Counted from the stretch's first letter, positions 17,388-25,670 are shown. The stretch: DNA of 64,000 nt from Panacagrimonas sp965216845 (GCA_965216845.1 OZ244200.1:1302001-1366000); one strand, 5' to 3'. Numbers and translations: made by a program. The notes: generated by a model not told the origin, from the letters alone.

Positions 17388-18467
17388 ATGCTCAAGCGCA
17401 CCGCACTGTACGAACAACACAAGAAACTGGACGCGCGTCTGGTGGATTTTGCCGGCTGGGAAATGCCGATCCAGTATCAATCGCAGCTCGACGAGCACTA
17501 CGCGGTGCGCCGGTCGGCCGGCATGTTTGACGTGGCCCACATGCAGGCGGTCGATATTTCCGGTGATGGCGCCACGGCGCTTCTTCAGCGCCTGCTGGCC
17601 AATGATGTGGCCAAGCTGAAAAACGTCGGCAAGGCGCTCTACAGCTGCATGCTCAACGAACACGGCGGGGTGCAGGATGATCTGATCGTCTACCGGACGG
17701 CCGAGCAGGCGTTCCGCATCGTGGTCAACGCCGGAACCGCAGACAAGGATGTGGCCTGGTTCGACCAACACGCAACTGCCTTTGCCGTATCCGTTCAACG
17801 GCGGACGGACCTGAGCATTCTGGCGGTGCAGGGGCCGCAGGCACGCCAAGTGACCGTGCCGTTGTTGCCGGACGGGCTGGCCGATGCGGCGGCGGCGCTC
17901 AAGCCGTTTTCGGCGTGCTGGGAAGCTGACTGTTTTGCCGGCCGCACCGGCTACACCGGAGAGGACGGCTTTGAACTGATGCTGCCGCACGAGGCCGTGG
18001 TTTCGATCTGGCAGCGTTTGCTGGCGGCGGGCGTTGCGCCTTGCGGCCTGGGTGCGCGCGACACGCTGCGACTGGAAGCCGGCATGAACCTCTACGGGCA
18101 GGACATGGACGAAACCGTCACCCCCCTGGAAAGCGGCCTGGCCTGGACCGTCGCCTGGACAGAAGGTCGCGATTTTATCGGCCGCACGGTGCTGGAAAAG
18201 CAAAAAGCAACGGATCATCAGCGGCTGATTGGCCTGGTGCTGGAAGATCGCGGCGTGCTGCGCGGACACATGAAATTGCGTTTCGAAAACGGCGCCCAGG
18301 GCGAGATCACCAGCGGCGGATTCGCCCCCACGATGAAGCGTTCCATCGCTCTGGCGCGGGTGGACGCAAACGCCGAAGGGCGCTGCGAGGTGGAGATTCG
18401 TGGCAAATGGCTGGCCGCCAAGGTGGTGAAACCGCCATTCGTGCGCCAGGGTGAGGTGCTGGTTTAG
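17388..18467 (+). CDS. gcvT: Aminomethyltransferase, T protein of the glycine cleavage system
   Basis: A 359-residue cytoplasmic enzyme that moves the methylene group from the lipoyl arm of H protein to tetrahydrofolate, releasing ammonia. Visible motifs: FAGWEMPIQYQS near the start, MLNEHGGVQDDLIVYR with the D97-D98 pair that includes the catalytic aspartate, AGRTGYTGEDGFEL at about 184 and ARDTLRLEAGMNLYGQDMDE. Length is normal. It is the first gene of the gcv cluster and diverges from the TPS operon across a 171-bp gap. No glycine riboswitch aptamer is evident in that gap. Confidence 0.97.
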   Translation: MLKRTALYEQHKKLDARLVDFAGWEMPIQYQSQLDEHYAVRRSAGMFDVAHMQAVDISGDGATALLQRLLANDVAKLKNVGKALYSCMLNEHGGVQDDLIVYRTAEQAFRIVVNAGTADKDVAWFDQHATAFAVSVQRRTDLSILAVQGPQARQVTVPLLPDGLADAAAALKPFSACWEADCFAGRTGYTGEDGFELMLPHEAVVSIWQRLLAAGVAPCGLGARDTLRLEAGMNLYGQDMDETVTPLESGLAWTVAWTEGRDFIGRTVLEKQKATDHQRLIGLVLEDRGVLRGHMKLRFENGAQGEITSGGFAPTMKRSIALARVDANAEGRCEVEIRGKWLAAKVVKPPFVRQGEVLV

Positions 18468-18479
18468 CGGCATCATTAT

Positions 18480-18500
18480 TTGTACAATCATGCGTACAAA
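18480..18500. promoter_or_regulatory. YefM-YoeB operator with paired TGTACA-type palindromes
   Basis: TGTACA at 18481-18486 and CGTACA at 18493-18498 are 12 bp apart, centre to centre, just upstream of the antitoxin start. In E. coli the YefM-YoeB complex represses its own operon through paired TGTACA-core repeats, so the same autoregulation is expected here. Confidence 0.7.
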
Positions 18501-18513
18501 ATGAAGCGTGCCA

Positions 18514-18774
18514 ATGGACGCCATCAACTACAGCTATACGCGGCAGAGTTTCGCCAAGGTCATGGACCGGGTGAATGAAGATCGCGCGCCGGTGCTGATC
18601 ACGCGCCAGAAAGGAGAGCCTGTGGTGATGATGTCCTTGCGGGAATTCAATGCCTTGCGGGAGACATCCCATCTTTTGCGCAGTCCGCGTAACGCCCAAC
18701 GTCTGAGTGCCGCGGTCGAGCAGATCGGCAGCAGCCGAGGGTGCCGGCGCAATTTGCTGTCTGATGCCGATTGA
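18514..18774 (+). CDS. yefM: YefM/Phd-family antitoxin
   Basis: An 86-residue DNA-binding antitoxin. It has the YefM signature MDAINYSYTRQSFAKVMDRV, then VLITRQKGEPVVMMSLREFNAL and HLLRSPRNAQRLSAAVEQI. The N-terminal half should dimerise and bind the operator just upstream; the C-terminal tail should wrap the toxin. I chose the ATG at 18514 over a GTG two codons earlier because family members begin M-DAI. The last 11 bases overlap the toxin gene, the usual translational coupling. It sits between gcvT and gcvH. Confidence 0.92.
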   Translation: MDAINYSYTRQSFAKVMDRVNEDRAPVLITRQKGEPVVMMSLREFNALRETSHLLRSPRNAQRLSAAVEQIGSSRGCRRNLLSDAD

Positions 18775-19018
18775 GTTTGCGGACGAGGCTTGGCAAGACG
18801 ATCTCTATTGGCAAAAGAATGATCGAGCGATCCTTCGGCGGATCAATCACTTGCTGCGCGAAGTTGAGTGTTCGCCTTTCTCGGGCATTGGAAAACCCGA
18901 GCCGCTCAAGCACCATTTAGGCGGTTATTGGTCACGTCGCATCGACGATACTCATCGCCACGTCTACCGTTTCCAGGATCAAGCTGTGTCTGTCGCACAG
19001 TGTCGCTATCACTACTAA
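18764..19018 (+). CDS. yoeB: YoeB-family ribosome-dependent mRNA interferase toxin
   Basis: An 84-residue RelE-fold RNase that cleaves mRNA in the ribosomal A site when not held by YefM. The E. coli catalytic residues are all present at the same numbers: E46 (KPE), R65 (THRH), H83 and Y84 (the terminal RYHY). The conserved PLKHHLGGYWSRRID loop is also intact, so the toxin looks functional. The ATG at 18764 overlaps the antitoxin end; an upstream open frame from 18707 would duplicate antitoxin sequence and was rejected. The stop is 10 bp before gcvH. Confidence 0.95.
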   Translation: MPIEFADEAWQDDLYWQKNDRAILRRINHLLREVECSPFSGIGKPEPLKHHLGGYWSRRIDDTHRHVYRFQDQAVSVAQCRYHY

Positions 19019-19028
19019 GCAAAACCTC

Positions 19029-19418
19029 ATGAGCAACACACCCGAGCAACTCAAATACGCCAAGTCGCACGAATGGGTGCGCGTGGAAGACGATGGCACC
19101 GTGACCATCGGCATCACCGATCATGCGCAAAACGCGTTGGGTGATCTGGTTTTCGTCGAACAGCCGGAAGCCGGGCGCAGCCTCACCGCAGAAGAGCCCT
19201 GCGCGGTGGTGGAATCGGTGAAGGCAGCCTCGGACGTTTATGCGCCGGTTGCCGGCGAAGTGTTGGCCATCAACGAAAAGCTGGCAGATGCGCCCGAACT
19301 GGTCAATCAGGACCCCTATGGCCAGGGGTGGCTGTGGAAAATGCGCTTGGCCAATGTCGCCGAGCTTGAAACCCTGCTTGATGCGTCCGACTACCAGACC
19401 AGCCTGGCGAACGCTTGA
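19029..19418 (+). CDS. gcvH: Glycine cleavage system H protein
   Basis: A 129-residue lipoyl carrier protein that shuttles the aminomethyl group between the P and T proteins. The lipoylated lysine is K65 in VVESVKAASDVYAPV. The fold-defining HEWVRVEDDGTVTIGITDHAQNALGD is complete, and length equals the usual 125-130 residues. It lies 10 bp after the YoeB toxin stop, so ribosomes or transcripts from the TA promoter may also feed this gene. Confidence 0.97.
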   Translation: MSNTPEQLKYAKSHEWVRVEDDGTVTIGITDHAQNALGDLVFVEQPEAGRSLTAEEPCAVVESVKAASDVYAPVAGEVLAINEKLADAPELVNQDPYGQGWLWKMRLANVAELETLLDASDYQTSLANA

Positions 19419-19509
19419 GCCGGAATGAGGTTTTCGGCCAGGCGCTAAAATATCTGGCTGGCAGATGATCTTCATCTGCTTCTGATTCACTTTGTAAAGA
19501 GCTCTTTCA

Positions 19510-20871
19510 TTGCCTTTCATTCCCCACACCGACGCCGACACCCGACAAATGCTGGGTGCCATCGGCGCGCCGGATATCGAATGCCTGTTTGACGAAATCC
19601 CTGCTTCCTTGCGTTGCGGCGCCCTGGAAGCCGTACCGCCAGGGCTGCCGGAGATGGACATCGCCCGATTGATGTCCGCCCGCGCGGCACAGGATGCAGG
19701 TCTGATCAATTTCTGCGGCGCTGGCGCCTACGAGCACCACATTCCCGCAGCGGTTTGGGAAATCACCACTCGCGGCGAGTTCTATTCGGCTTACACGCCG
19801 TATCAGGCCGAAGCCAGCCAGGGTGGTCTGCAATTGCTGTATGAGTTTCAGACCATGATGGCCAGCCTGACCGGGCTGGACGTTTCCAACGCCTCGCTCT
19901 ACGACGGCGCCAGCGCTTTGGCCGAGGCGGTGTTGATGGCCGCCCGAACCCTGCCGAAGAACGATTCCGGCGTGGTCCTGCTGCCCAGGGCCATCCATCC
20001 GTTTTACGCCGAGGTGGTTCAAAGCTGCACCGCGGCGCAGGGATTTCGTTGCCTGTCGGTGGATTTCGACCCCGAAACCGGACAAACGCCGTTGGCGGCG
20101 TATCAGCGTTACGCGGATCAGAATCCGGTAGCCGTTGTCATCGGTCAGCCCAACTTCTTCGGCGTGCTCGAGGAGGTGGATGCGGTGACCAATTGGGCGC
20201 AGCAGATCGGCGCGCGCGCCATCGGGGTGGTCAACCCCACCTCATTGGCGGTCCTCAAGCCGCCCGGTCAATGGGGTGACAACGGCGCGGATCTGGCCTG
20301 CGGCGAAGGGCAGCCGCTGGGGGCGCCGCTTTCCGGTGGCGGTCCGTATTTTGGGTTCATGACCTGCAAGAAATCGCTGGTGCGACAAATGCCGGGAAGA
20401 ATCGCCGGCCGCACGGTTGACCTGGACGGCAAGCCGGGATTTGCATTGACCCTGCAGGCGCGCGAGCAACACATTCGTCGCGCCAAGGCGACTTCCAACA
20501 TTTGCACCAATCAGGGTTTGTTGGTGACGGCGGCCACTATTTATATGTCTATTGTCGGCGCCAAGGGTTTGTCGGCGGTGGCACAGGCTTGCATGAACAA
20601 TACCGCGCGCCTGCTTCAGGCGCTGAGTGCCATCGATGGCGTGGAGCCTGTTTTCTCCGGCCCGATCTTCCACGAGTCCGTTATTCGTCTGCCGCAGCCG
20701 GTCCAACCGGTATTGGAACGCCTGGCGCAGGAAGGCTTGCTCGGCGGTTTTGATTTGTCACGTCATTTTCCGGCGCTGGGCAATGCCATGCTGGTTTGTG
20801 CGACCGAAACACGCACGCCGGCGGACATTGATCACTATTCACGAACACTCAGCCGAATCATCTCGGCATAA
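19510..20871 (+). CDS. gcvPA: Glycine dehydrogenase (decarboxylating) subunit 1
   Basis: A 453-residue N-terminal half of the P protein; it forms a heterotetramer with GcvPB to decarboxylate glycine on PLP. The start MPFIPHTDADTRQML and the motifs FCGAGAYEHHIPAAV, YTPYQAEASQGGLQ and TSNICTNQGL are family hallmarks. The start codon is TTG at 19510, chosen because translation from it gives the conserved family N-terminus and an AAAGAG lies about 9 bases upstream. The gene is 12 bp before tpx, not directly before gcvPB. Confidence 0.96.
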   Translation: MPFIPHTDADTRQMLGAIGAPDIECLFDEIPASLRCGALEAVPPGLPEMDIARLMSARAAQDAGLINFCGAGAYEHHIPAAVWEITTRGEFYSAYTPYQAEASQGGLQLLYEFQTMMASLTGLDVSNASLYDGASALAEAVLMAARTLPKNDSGVVLLPRAIHPFYAEVVQSCTAAQGFRCLSVDFDPETGQTPLAAYQRYADQNPVAVVIGQPNFFGVLEEVDAVTNWAQQIGARAIGVVNPTSLAVLKPPGQWGDNGADLACGEGQPLGAPLSGGGPYFGFMTCKKSLVRQMPGRIAGRTVDLDGKPGFALTLQAREQHIRRAKATSNICTNQGLLVTAATIYMSIVGAKGLSAVAQACMNNTARLLQALSAIDGVEPVFSGPIFHESVIRLPQPVQPVLERLAQEGLLGGFDLSRHFPALGNAMLVCATETRTPADIDHYSRTLSRIISA

Positions 20872-20883
20872 AGGAGGATTCTC

Positions 20884-21384
20884 ATGGCAAAAATCACACT
20901 GCGTGGTTCCCCTTTTCAAACCAACGGCGATGTTCCGGCGCCCGGGGTCCAGGCGCCTGGATTTCGGCTGACCACCAAGGATCTGGCGGATGTGTCCTTG
21001 CACGATTACGCCGGAAAGAAAAAAGTGTTGAACATCTTTCCCTCCATCGACACGCCGGTGTGCGCCACTTCGGTTCGCACCTTCAATCAGCACGCCGCGG
21101 CGCAAGACAATGCGGTGGTTCTGTGCATATCCGCTGATCTGCCTTTCGCGCAAGCGCGTTTCTGCTCGGCGGAAAACATCAGCAACGTGGTGACCTTGTC
21201 CATGATGCGGGACCGCCACTTTTCCAAGGATTATGGGGTGGAGGTCGAAAACGGCCCCTTGGCCGGCTTGTCCGCACGCGCCATCGTGGTACTCGACGAA
21301 GACAACAAGGTGGTGCATTCGGAGCTGGTCGAGGAAATCGGCAACGAGCCGAATTATGAAGCGGCGCTAAACGCACTGAAATAG
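20884..21384 (+). CDS. tpx: Thiol peroxidase (atypical 2-Cys peroxiredoxin)
   Basis: A 166-residue peroxiredoxin that reduces hydrogen and alkyl peroxides using thioredoxin. The peroxidatic Cys60 lies in PSIDTPVCATS and the resolving Cys94 in ARFCSAENIS, at the E. coli Tpx spacing. Length is standard. A perfect AGGAGG lies upstream of the ATG. It separates gcvPA from gcvPB on the same strand, with 12 bp on its left and 153 bp of repeat on its right, so it is probably read through from the gcv promoter. Confidence 0.97.
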   Translation: MAKITLRGSPFQTNGDVPAPGVQAPGFRLTTKDLADVSLHDYAGKKKVLNIFPSIDTPVCATSVRTFNQHAAAQDNAVVLCISADLPFAQARFCSAENISNVVTLSMMRDRHFSKDYGVEVENGPLAGLSARAIVVLDEDNKVVHSELVEEIGNEPNYEAALNALK

Positions 21385-21411
21385 CATCATCATTATTTGG
21401 GCACTGGTTTG

Positions 21412-21493
21412 CGTCATGCCCGCGCAGGCGGGCATCCAGTGCTCGCGCCAACAAGCAAAGGTGCGACTGGATTCCCGCTTTCGCGGGTATGAC
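21412..21493. repeat. Interspersed inverted repeat (GTCAT-CCCGC...GCGGG-ATGAC family)
   Basis: CGTCATGCCCGCGCAGGCGG on the left and CCCGCTTTCGCGGGTATGAC on the right are imperfect inverted ends around a TCCAGTG...CTGGATT core. This is a widespread class of bacterial intergenic repeat. It lies between tpx and gcvPB and could fold into a long hairpin in the mRNA. Confidence 0.8.
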
Positions 21494-21537
21494 AAATGCC
21501 TTAAACAGCCGTTTCCTGAAAACCCAAGCATTATTCA

Positions 21538-23004
21538 ATGTCCGAAACTCTGATATTTGAACAGTCCTCTGCCGGTCGTGCTGCCAGTGCGCAATCGCCG
21601 ACGGTCGAGATGGACTTGAGCTCGATTCCGGCCGCACTGCGCCGCAGCGATACGCCGCGGCTGCCGGAGGTTTCAGAAATGCAGGCGGTGCGGCATTACA
21701 CCCGACTGTCGCGATTGAATTTCAGCATCGACACCCATTTTTATCCGCTGGGTTCATGCACCATGAAATACAACCCGCGCGCCTGCAATCAACTGGCGAT
21801 GTTGCCGGGCTTTCTGCAACATCATCCGCTGACGCCGGAATCCCATTCCCAAGGCTTGTTGAGCTGTTTGTTCGAGCTGCAGCAGATGCTGGAAGCGGTG
21901 ACCGGCATGGCACAGGTTTCACTCACGCCGATGGCGGGTGCACAGGGTGAATTCGCCGGTGTTGCCATGATTCGGGCCTATCATCAGTCGCGTGGAGATA
22001 CGGCGCGCAATGAGATATTGGTGCCCGACGCTGCGCACGGCACCAACCCGGCAACCGCGACCATGCTGGGGTACAAGGCACGCGAGATTCCCACTGATGC
22101 GGACGGCGATGTTGATGTCGAAAAGCTAAAGGCCGCATTGGGGCCGCAAACCGCCGGTATCATGCTGACCAATCCCAGCACACTGGGGGTTTTTGAACGC
22201 CGCATTGGAGAGATTTCCGCCCTGGTACACGAAGCCGGTGGCTTGCTGTATTACGACGGCGCCAATCTCAACGCCATTCTGGGCAAGGTGCGCCCGGGCG
22301 ATATGGGTTTTGATGTGATTCACATGAATCTGCACAAGACCTTTTCCACGCCGCATGGCGGCGGCGGGCCGGGTGCGGGCGCCGTGGGTGTCTCGGAACG
22401 GCTGAAGCCGTTTCTGCCGATTCCGCTGGTGGGAAGAAACGGGGAAGGGCAGTATCGCTGGCTGGACGAAACCGATCTGCCGCAATCCATTGGTCGTTTG
22501 TCGACGTTTCAGGGCAATACGGGGGTATTGCTGCGCGCCTATATCTACGCGCGCATGCTGGGGCGTGAAGGCATGCATCGGGTTGCTGAATTCGCCACGC
22601 TGAATGCGAATTATCTCGCCGTCAAATTGCAGGCGGCCGGCTATGAACTGGCGTTTCCCAAGCGTCGCGCGAGTCACGAGTTCATCGTGACGCTGAAAAA
22701 TCAAAAGGCGGAGCTGAATCTGACGGCAACCGACGTTGCCAAGCGCCTGTTGGATTTCGGTTTTCACGCGCCCACGGTCTATTTCCCCTTGTTGGTGCCG
22801 GAGTGCCTGCTGATCGAGCCGACGGAAACCGAAGACAAGGAAACGCTGGACACCTTTGTCGCGGCGATGATTTCAATTTTCGAGGAAGCACGAACGGATA
22901 TCGAAAAGCTCAAAGGTGCACCCTGGACCTTGCCGGTGCGTCGTCTGGACGACATTCGTGCGGCACGCCAGCTTGATCTCACCTGGCAGCCAGATGCGGC
23001 GTGA
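21538..23004 (+). CDS. gcvPB: Glycine dehydrogenase (decarboxylating) subunit 2
   Basis: A 488-residue PLP-binding half of the P protein. The Schiff-base lysine is K267 in HMNLHKTFSTPHGGGGPGAG. Other conserved segments are NFSIDTHFYPLGSCTMKYNP, VPDAAHGTNPAT and MLTNPSTLGVFE. Length is typical. The upstream sequence is repeat DNA with no clear Shine-Dalgarno. A two-subunit P protein is less common in gammaproteobacteria than the fused GcvP of E. coli. Confidence 0.96.
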   Translation: MSETLIFEQSSAGRAASAQSPTVEMDLSSIPAALRRSDTPRLPEVSEMQAVRHYTRLSRLNFSIDTHFYPLGSCTMKYNPRACNQLAMLPGFLQHHPLTPESHSQGLLSCLFELQQMLEAVTGMAQVSLTPMAGAQGEFAGVAMIRAYHQSRGDTARNEILVPDAAHGTNPATATMLGYKAREIPTDADGDVDVEKLKAALGPQTAGIMLTNPSTLGVFERRIGEISALVHEAGGLLYYDGANLNAILGKVRPGDMGFDVIHMNLHKTFSTPHGGGGPGAGAVGVSERLKPFLPIPLVGRNGEGQYRWLDETDLPQSIGRLSTFQGNTGVLLRAYIYARMLGREGMHRVAEFATLNANYLAVKLQAAGYELAFPKRRASHEFIVTLKNQKAELNLTATDVAKRLLDFGFHAPTVYFPLLVPECLLIEPTETEDKETLDTFVAAMISIFEEARTDIEKLKGAPWTLPVRRLDDIRAARQLDLTWQPDAA

Positions 23005-23022
23005 TCCGCAGAGCAGAAAAAT

Positions 23023-23093
23023 TGTCATTGCGAACGCAGTGAAGCAATCTCCTCAGATTCGGAGATCGCCGAGCACTACGGGCTCGCGATGAC
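23023..23093. repeat. Interspersed repeat (GTCATTGCGAACGCAGTGAAGC family)
   Basis: It starts GTCATTGCGAACGCAGTGAA and ends GGGCTCGCGATGACGG, with inverted ends and a CTCAGATT-CGGAGAT core. It is related to the element at 11278-11397. Its right end overlaps the start codon I assign to the next gene. Confidence 0.8.
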
Positions 23094-23355
23094 GGCAAAT
23101 CGAAAATCTCCGCTGAATTTTGGGCGCGAAAAGCTCGCGCCCGCGCTGTCCGCACTGTTCATGGCGTTCAACATGTCTATGATCATGTTTCTGATTGTGA
23201 CCTGGTTGAGTCTGCGCTCGCAGTGGCACGTTGACATCTGGTTGCACGCTTGGCTGATTGCTTTCTGCGCGGCCTTCCCCTTAATCCTGATTCTGGCGCC
23301 CATTGGCCGGTGGGTTGTTAGCCGCTTGGTGTGGCAACCAGATTCCTTACACTGA
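23089..23355 (+). CDS. DUF2798-type small membrane protein
   Basis: An 88-residue protein with two hydrophobic segments (ALFMAFNMSMIMFLIVTWLSL and AWLIAFCAAFPLILILAPI), the pattern of the DUF2798 family of small inner-membrane proteins of unknown function. The ATG at 23089 falls in the last bases of an interspersed repeat (GCGATGACGG); a shorter start would cut into the first membrane helix. The stop is 8 bp before the next gene, so the two are probably co-expressed. Confidence 0.72.
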   Translation: MTANRKSPLNFGREKLAPALSALFMAFNMSMIMFLIVTWLSLRSQWHVDIWLHAWLIAFCAAFPLILILAPIGRWVVSRLVWQPDSLH

Positions 23356-23363
23356 GATTGTTA

Positions 23364-24296
23364 ATGAGTGCGCTCATCTGTGGTTCTTTTGCTTACGACA
23401 GCATCATGGTCTTCCCCGGTTATTTCAAGAATGAAATATTGCCGGACAAGGTCCATATTTTGAATGTTGCGTTCCTGGTGCCGGAGTTGCGCAAGGAGTT
23501 TGGCGGCTGTGCCGGCAATATCGCTTATAACCTGCACTTGTTGGGTGGCGATGCCAAGCCCATGGGCGCGGTTGGCAAAGACTTTGATAGTTATCGCAGC
23601 TGGATGAATCAAACCGGCGTTGATCAAAGCCATTTGAAAGTGATCGACGACGCCTGGACCGCGCAGGCTTACATCACCACGGACCTGGACGATAATCAGA
23701 TCACCGCTTTTCACCCGGGTGCGATGAATCATTCACATGAGCAGGACATCGCCACGGATGAGGTGAAAGTCGGTACGGTTTCCCCCGACGGCCGTGACGG
23801 AATGTTATTGCATGCGCGTCAGTTTGCCGAAGCCGACATTCCTTTTCTGTTCGACCCCGGACAGGGCCTGCCAATGTTCAGCGGCGAGGAGTTGATCGAT
23901 TTCATCGACAAGGCCACTTATGTGGCGGTGAACGATTACGAAGCGGAAATGACCATGGAACGCACTGGTCTGAGCCTGGAGCAGATCGCGTCGCGCGTCG
24001 ACGCTTTGATCGTAACCCGGGGTGGGAAAGGTTCGCAGATATTTGCGGGCGGGAAAACTTACGAAATTCCCTGCGCCAAGGCCGAGTCCCTGGCCGACCC
24101 CACTGGCTGCGGCGATGCCTACCGCGGCGGCTTGTTGTTTGGTCTGCTCGGGCAAATGGACTGGGAAACCACTGGCCGCATCGCCAGCTTGATGGGTGCA
24201 ATCAAGATCGAACGACTGGGGCCGCAGAACCACAAGCTCACGCCCGAATCATTTGCCGCGCGTTTCAAGGACGAATTTGGCTACACCTTCGCGTGA
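23364..24296 (+). CDS. PfkB-family kinase, probably adenosine kinase-like
   Basis: A 310-residue ribokinase-fold enzyme. The C-terminal PfkB signature DPTGCGDAYRGGLLFGL holds the catalytic aspartate and anion hole, and the N-terminal GGCAGNIAYNLHLLGG binds substrate. The N-terminus (CGSFAYDSIMVFPGYF, LPDKVHILNVAFLVPEL) resembles the mycobacterial-type adenosine kinase as I remember it, more than ribokinase or fructokinase. Predicted reaction: ATP-dependent phosphorylation of adenosine to AMP. Substrate is not proven by sequence. The ATG at 23364 avoids overlap with the DUF2798 gene. Confidence 0.82.
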   Translation: MSALICGSFAYDSIMVFPGYFKNEILPDKVHILNVAFLVPELRKEFGGCAGNIAYNLHLLGGDAKPMGAVGKDFDSYRSWMNQTGVDQSHLKVIDDAWTAQAYITTDLDDNQITAFHPGAMNHSHEQDIATDEVKVGTVSPDGRDGMLLHARQFAEADIPFLFDPGQGLPMFSGEELIDFIDKATYVAVNDYEAEMTMERTGLSLEQIASRVDALIVTRGGKGSQIFAGGKTYEIPCAKAESLADPTGCGDAYRGGLLFGLLGQMDWETTGRIASLMGAIKIERLGPQNHKLTPESFAARFKDEFGYTFA

Positions 24297-24357
24297 CGCC
24301 AATCGGCAATGAAAGATCAGGCATGATGGCCGGATCACATTTGATTTAAGCAAGATC

Positions 24358-25167
24358 ATGCTGGTCCATCCCGACTTTGATCCGGTGGCGCTGCAGCTGG
24401 GTCCGGTGAGTATTCACTGGTATGGCCTGATGTATCTCATCGGTTTCTACGGCTGCTGGTGGCTGGCGGTGCGACGTGGCAAATCGCCACAATTCGGCTA
24501 CCGCGCCAACGACGTTTCCGATCTTTTGTTTTTCGTCGCCCTGGGTGTGATTCTGGGCGGTCGTATCGGCTACACCCTGTTCTACAACCTGCCGGCGTTT
24601 CTGGCGGATCCAATGGAAATCGTCCGCATCTGGAAGGGCGGAATGTCCTTCCACGGCGGTTTGCTGGGCGTTGCCGTAGCCATGATCGCCTACGCGCGCA
24701 TGCATCAGCGAACACTGTTCAACGTCACCGACCTGGTTTCCACCGTGGTGCCATTCGGGCTGTTGACCGGGCGCATCGGCAACTTCATCAACGCCGAGCT
24801 GTGGGGCGGACCGTCGAACCTGCCATGGGCCATGGTGTTTCCGACAGACCCTGACGGCATCCCGCGCCACCCCAGCATGCTTTACGAGGCGGCTCTGGAA
24901 GGCGCGGTGTTGCTGGCGGTTCTGTGGTGGTTCGGCCGTCGACCGCGCCCTCCGGGCGCCGTCACCGGCGTTTTTCTGGTGGGTTATGGCCTGTTTCGAT
25001 CCTCGGTCGAGTTCGTCCGCGTGCCAGACGCGCATATCGGGTATCTCGCCGGCGGATGGCTGACCATGGGGCAACTGCTGTGTGTGCCGATGTTGCTGGG
25101 CGGCGCTCTGCTGTTGTGGTGGGCGTATCGCCATGATCCTGATGCGCAAACGCGCAAGGGCGGGTGA
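24358..25167 (+). CDS. lgt: Prolipoprotein diacylglyceryl transferase
   Basis: A 269-residue inner-membrane enzyme with about seven membrane helices that moves diacylglycerol from phosphatidylglycerol to the lipobox cysteine of prolipoproteins. The Lgt signature GRIGNFINAELWGG starts at G138. HWYGLMYLIGF near the N-terminus and SMLYEAALEGAVLL are also typical. Clients in this window include the PilW-like and BamB lipoproteins. Confidence 0.96.
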   Translation: MLVHPDFDPVALQLGPVSIHWYGLMYLIGFYGCWWLAVRRGKSPQFGYRANDVSDLLFFVALGVILGGRIGYTLFYNLPAFLADPMEIVRIWKGGMSFHGGLLGVAVAMIAYARMHQRTLFNVTDLVSTVVPFGLLTGRIGNFINAELWGGPSNLPWAMVFPTDPDGIPRHPSMLYEAALEGAVLLAVLWWFGRRPRPPGAVTGVFLVGYGLFRSSVEFVRVPDAHIGYLAGGWLTMGQLLCVPMLLGGALLLWWAYRHDPDAQTRKGG

Positions 25168-25217
25168 GATGGGTGCCGCATCCGTCGCGGCGCCGCAAGC
25201 TCAGAATGACGCGAAAC

Positions 25218-25233
25218 TGTGAATCAGGTCACA
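25218..25233. promoter_or_regulatory. CRP/Clp-type binding site
   Basis: TGTGAATCAGGTCACA is a second perfect TGTGA-N6-TCACA palindrome, preceded by GCGAAAC and followed by AGAAAA. It lies 165 bp before the ATG of the small acidic secreted protein that leads the IgGFc-binding/RTX operon. It matches the site at 3261-3276 in both arms. Confidence 0.65.
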
Positions 25234-25397
25234 AGAAAATACTGAATCGGTTGATTTCGAGTCTATTTTTTTGATCTGCGTTGACTGCGTGATTGAACGA
25301 CGATAGGGTTTCAACGGGTCACTAAAAATGTCCGCGAGGGGTCTGCGGCTCGGTATTTTTCGCCGACAGAATCAGTATCTTGCAAACGGGGGCGGGG

Positions 25398-25670
25398 ATG
25401 CGGAATGTGATGTTGATGTCAGTCTTGTTGCTGGCGGCTATGGTGGCGAATGCGGATTCAGATTCGCCAGCACAAAATATGGATGTGGAAGCCGTGATGT
25501 CGGTATTGAAGCCGACCACGGCCTCATCTTCTCAAGCGTCGGATGAATCGCTTGAATCAAACGCAGGGGCTGTTGGGCCGGCCAACGCCAGGCAGCCGGA
25601 CGAAGCTTCCCGTTCATCCAGACGCAGCGACTGGGATGACGATGATGGGGATGAGGGAGACGACGAATGA
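25398..25670 (+). CDS. Small secreted acidic protein of unknown function
   Basis: A 90-residue protein with a signal peptide (MRNVMLMSVLLLAAMVANA) and a Ser-rich, finally very acidic tail (SDWDDDDGDEGDDE). No family is recognised; the Asp/Glu tail could bind calcium. A GGGGGCGGGG run precedes the ATG, which I prefer to a TTG six codons earlier. Its stop overlaps the ATG of the next gene by 4 bases (ATGA), so the two are translationally coupled and may act together. Confidence 0.68.
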   Translation: MRNVMLMSVLLLAAMVANADSDSPAQNMDVEAVMSVLKPTTASSSQASDESLESNAGAVGPANARQPDEASRSSRRSDWDDDDGDEGDDE

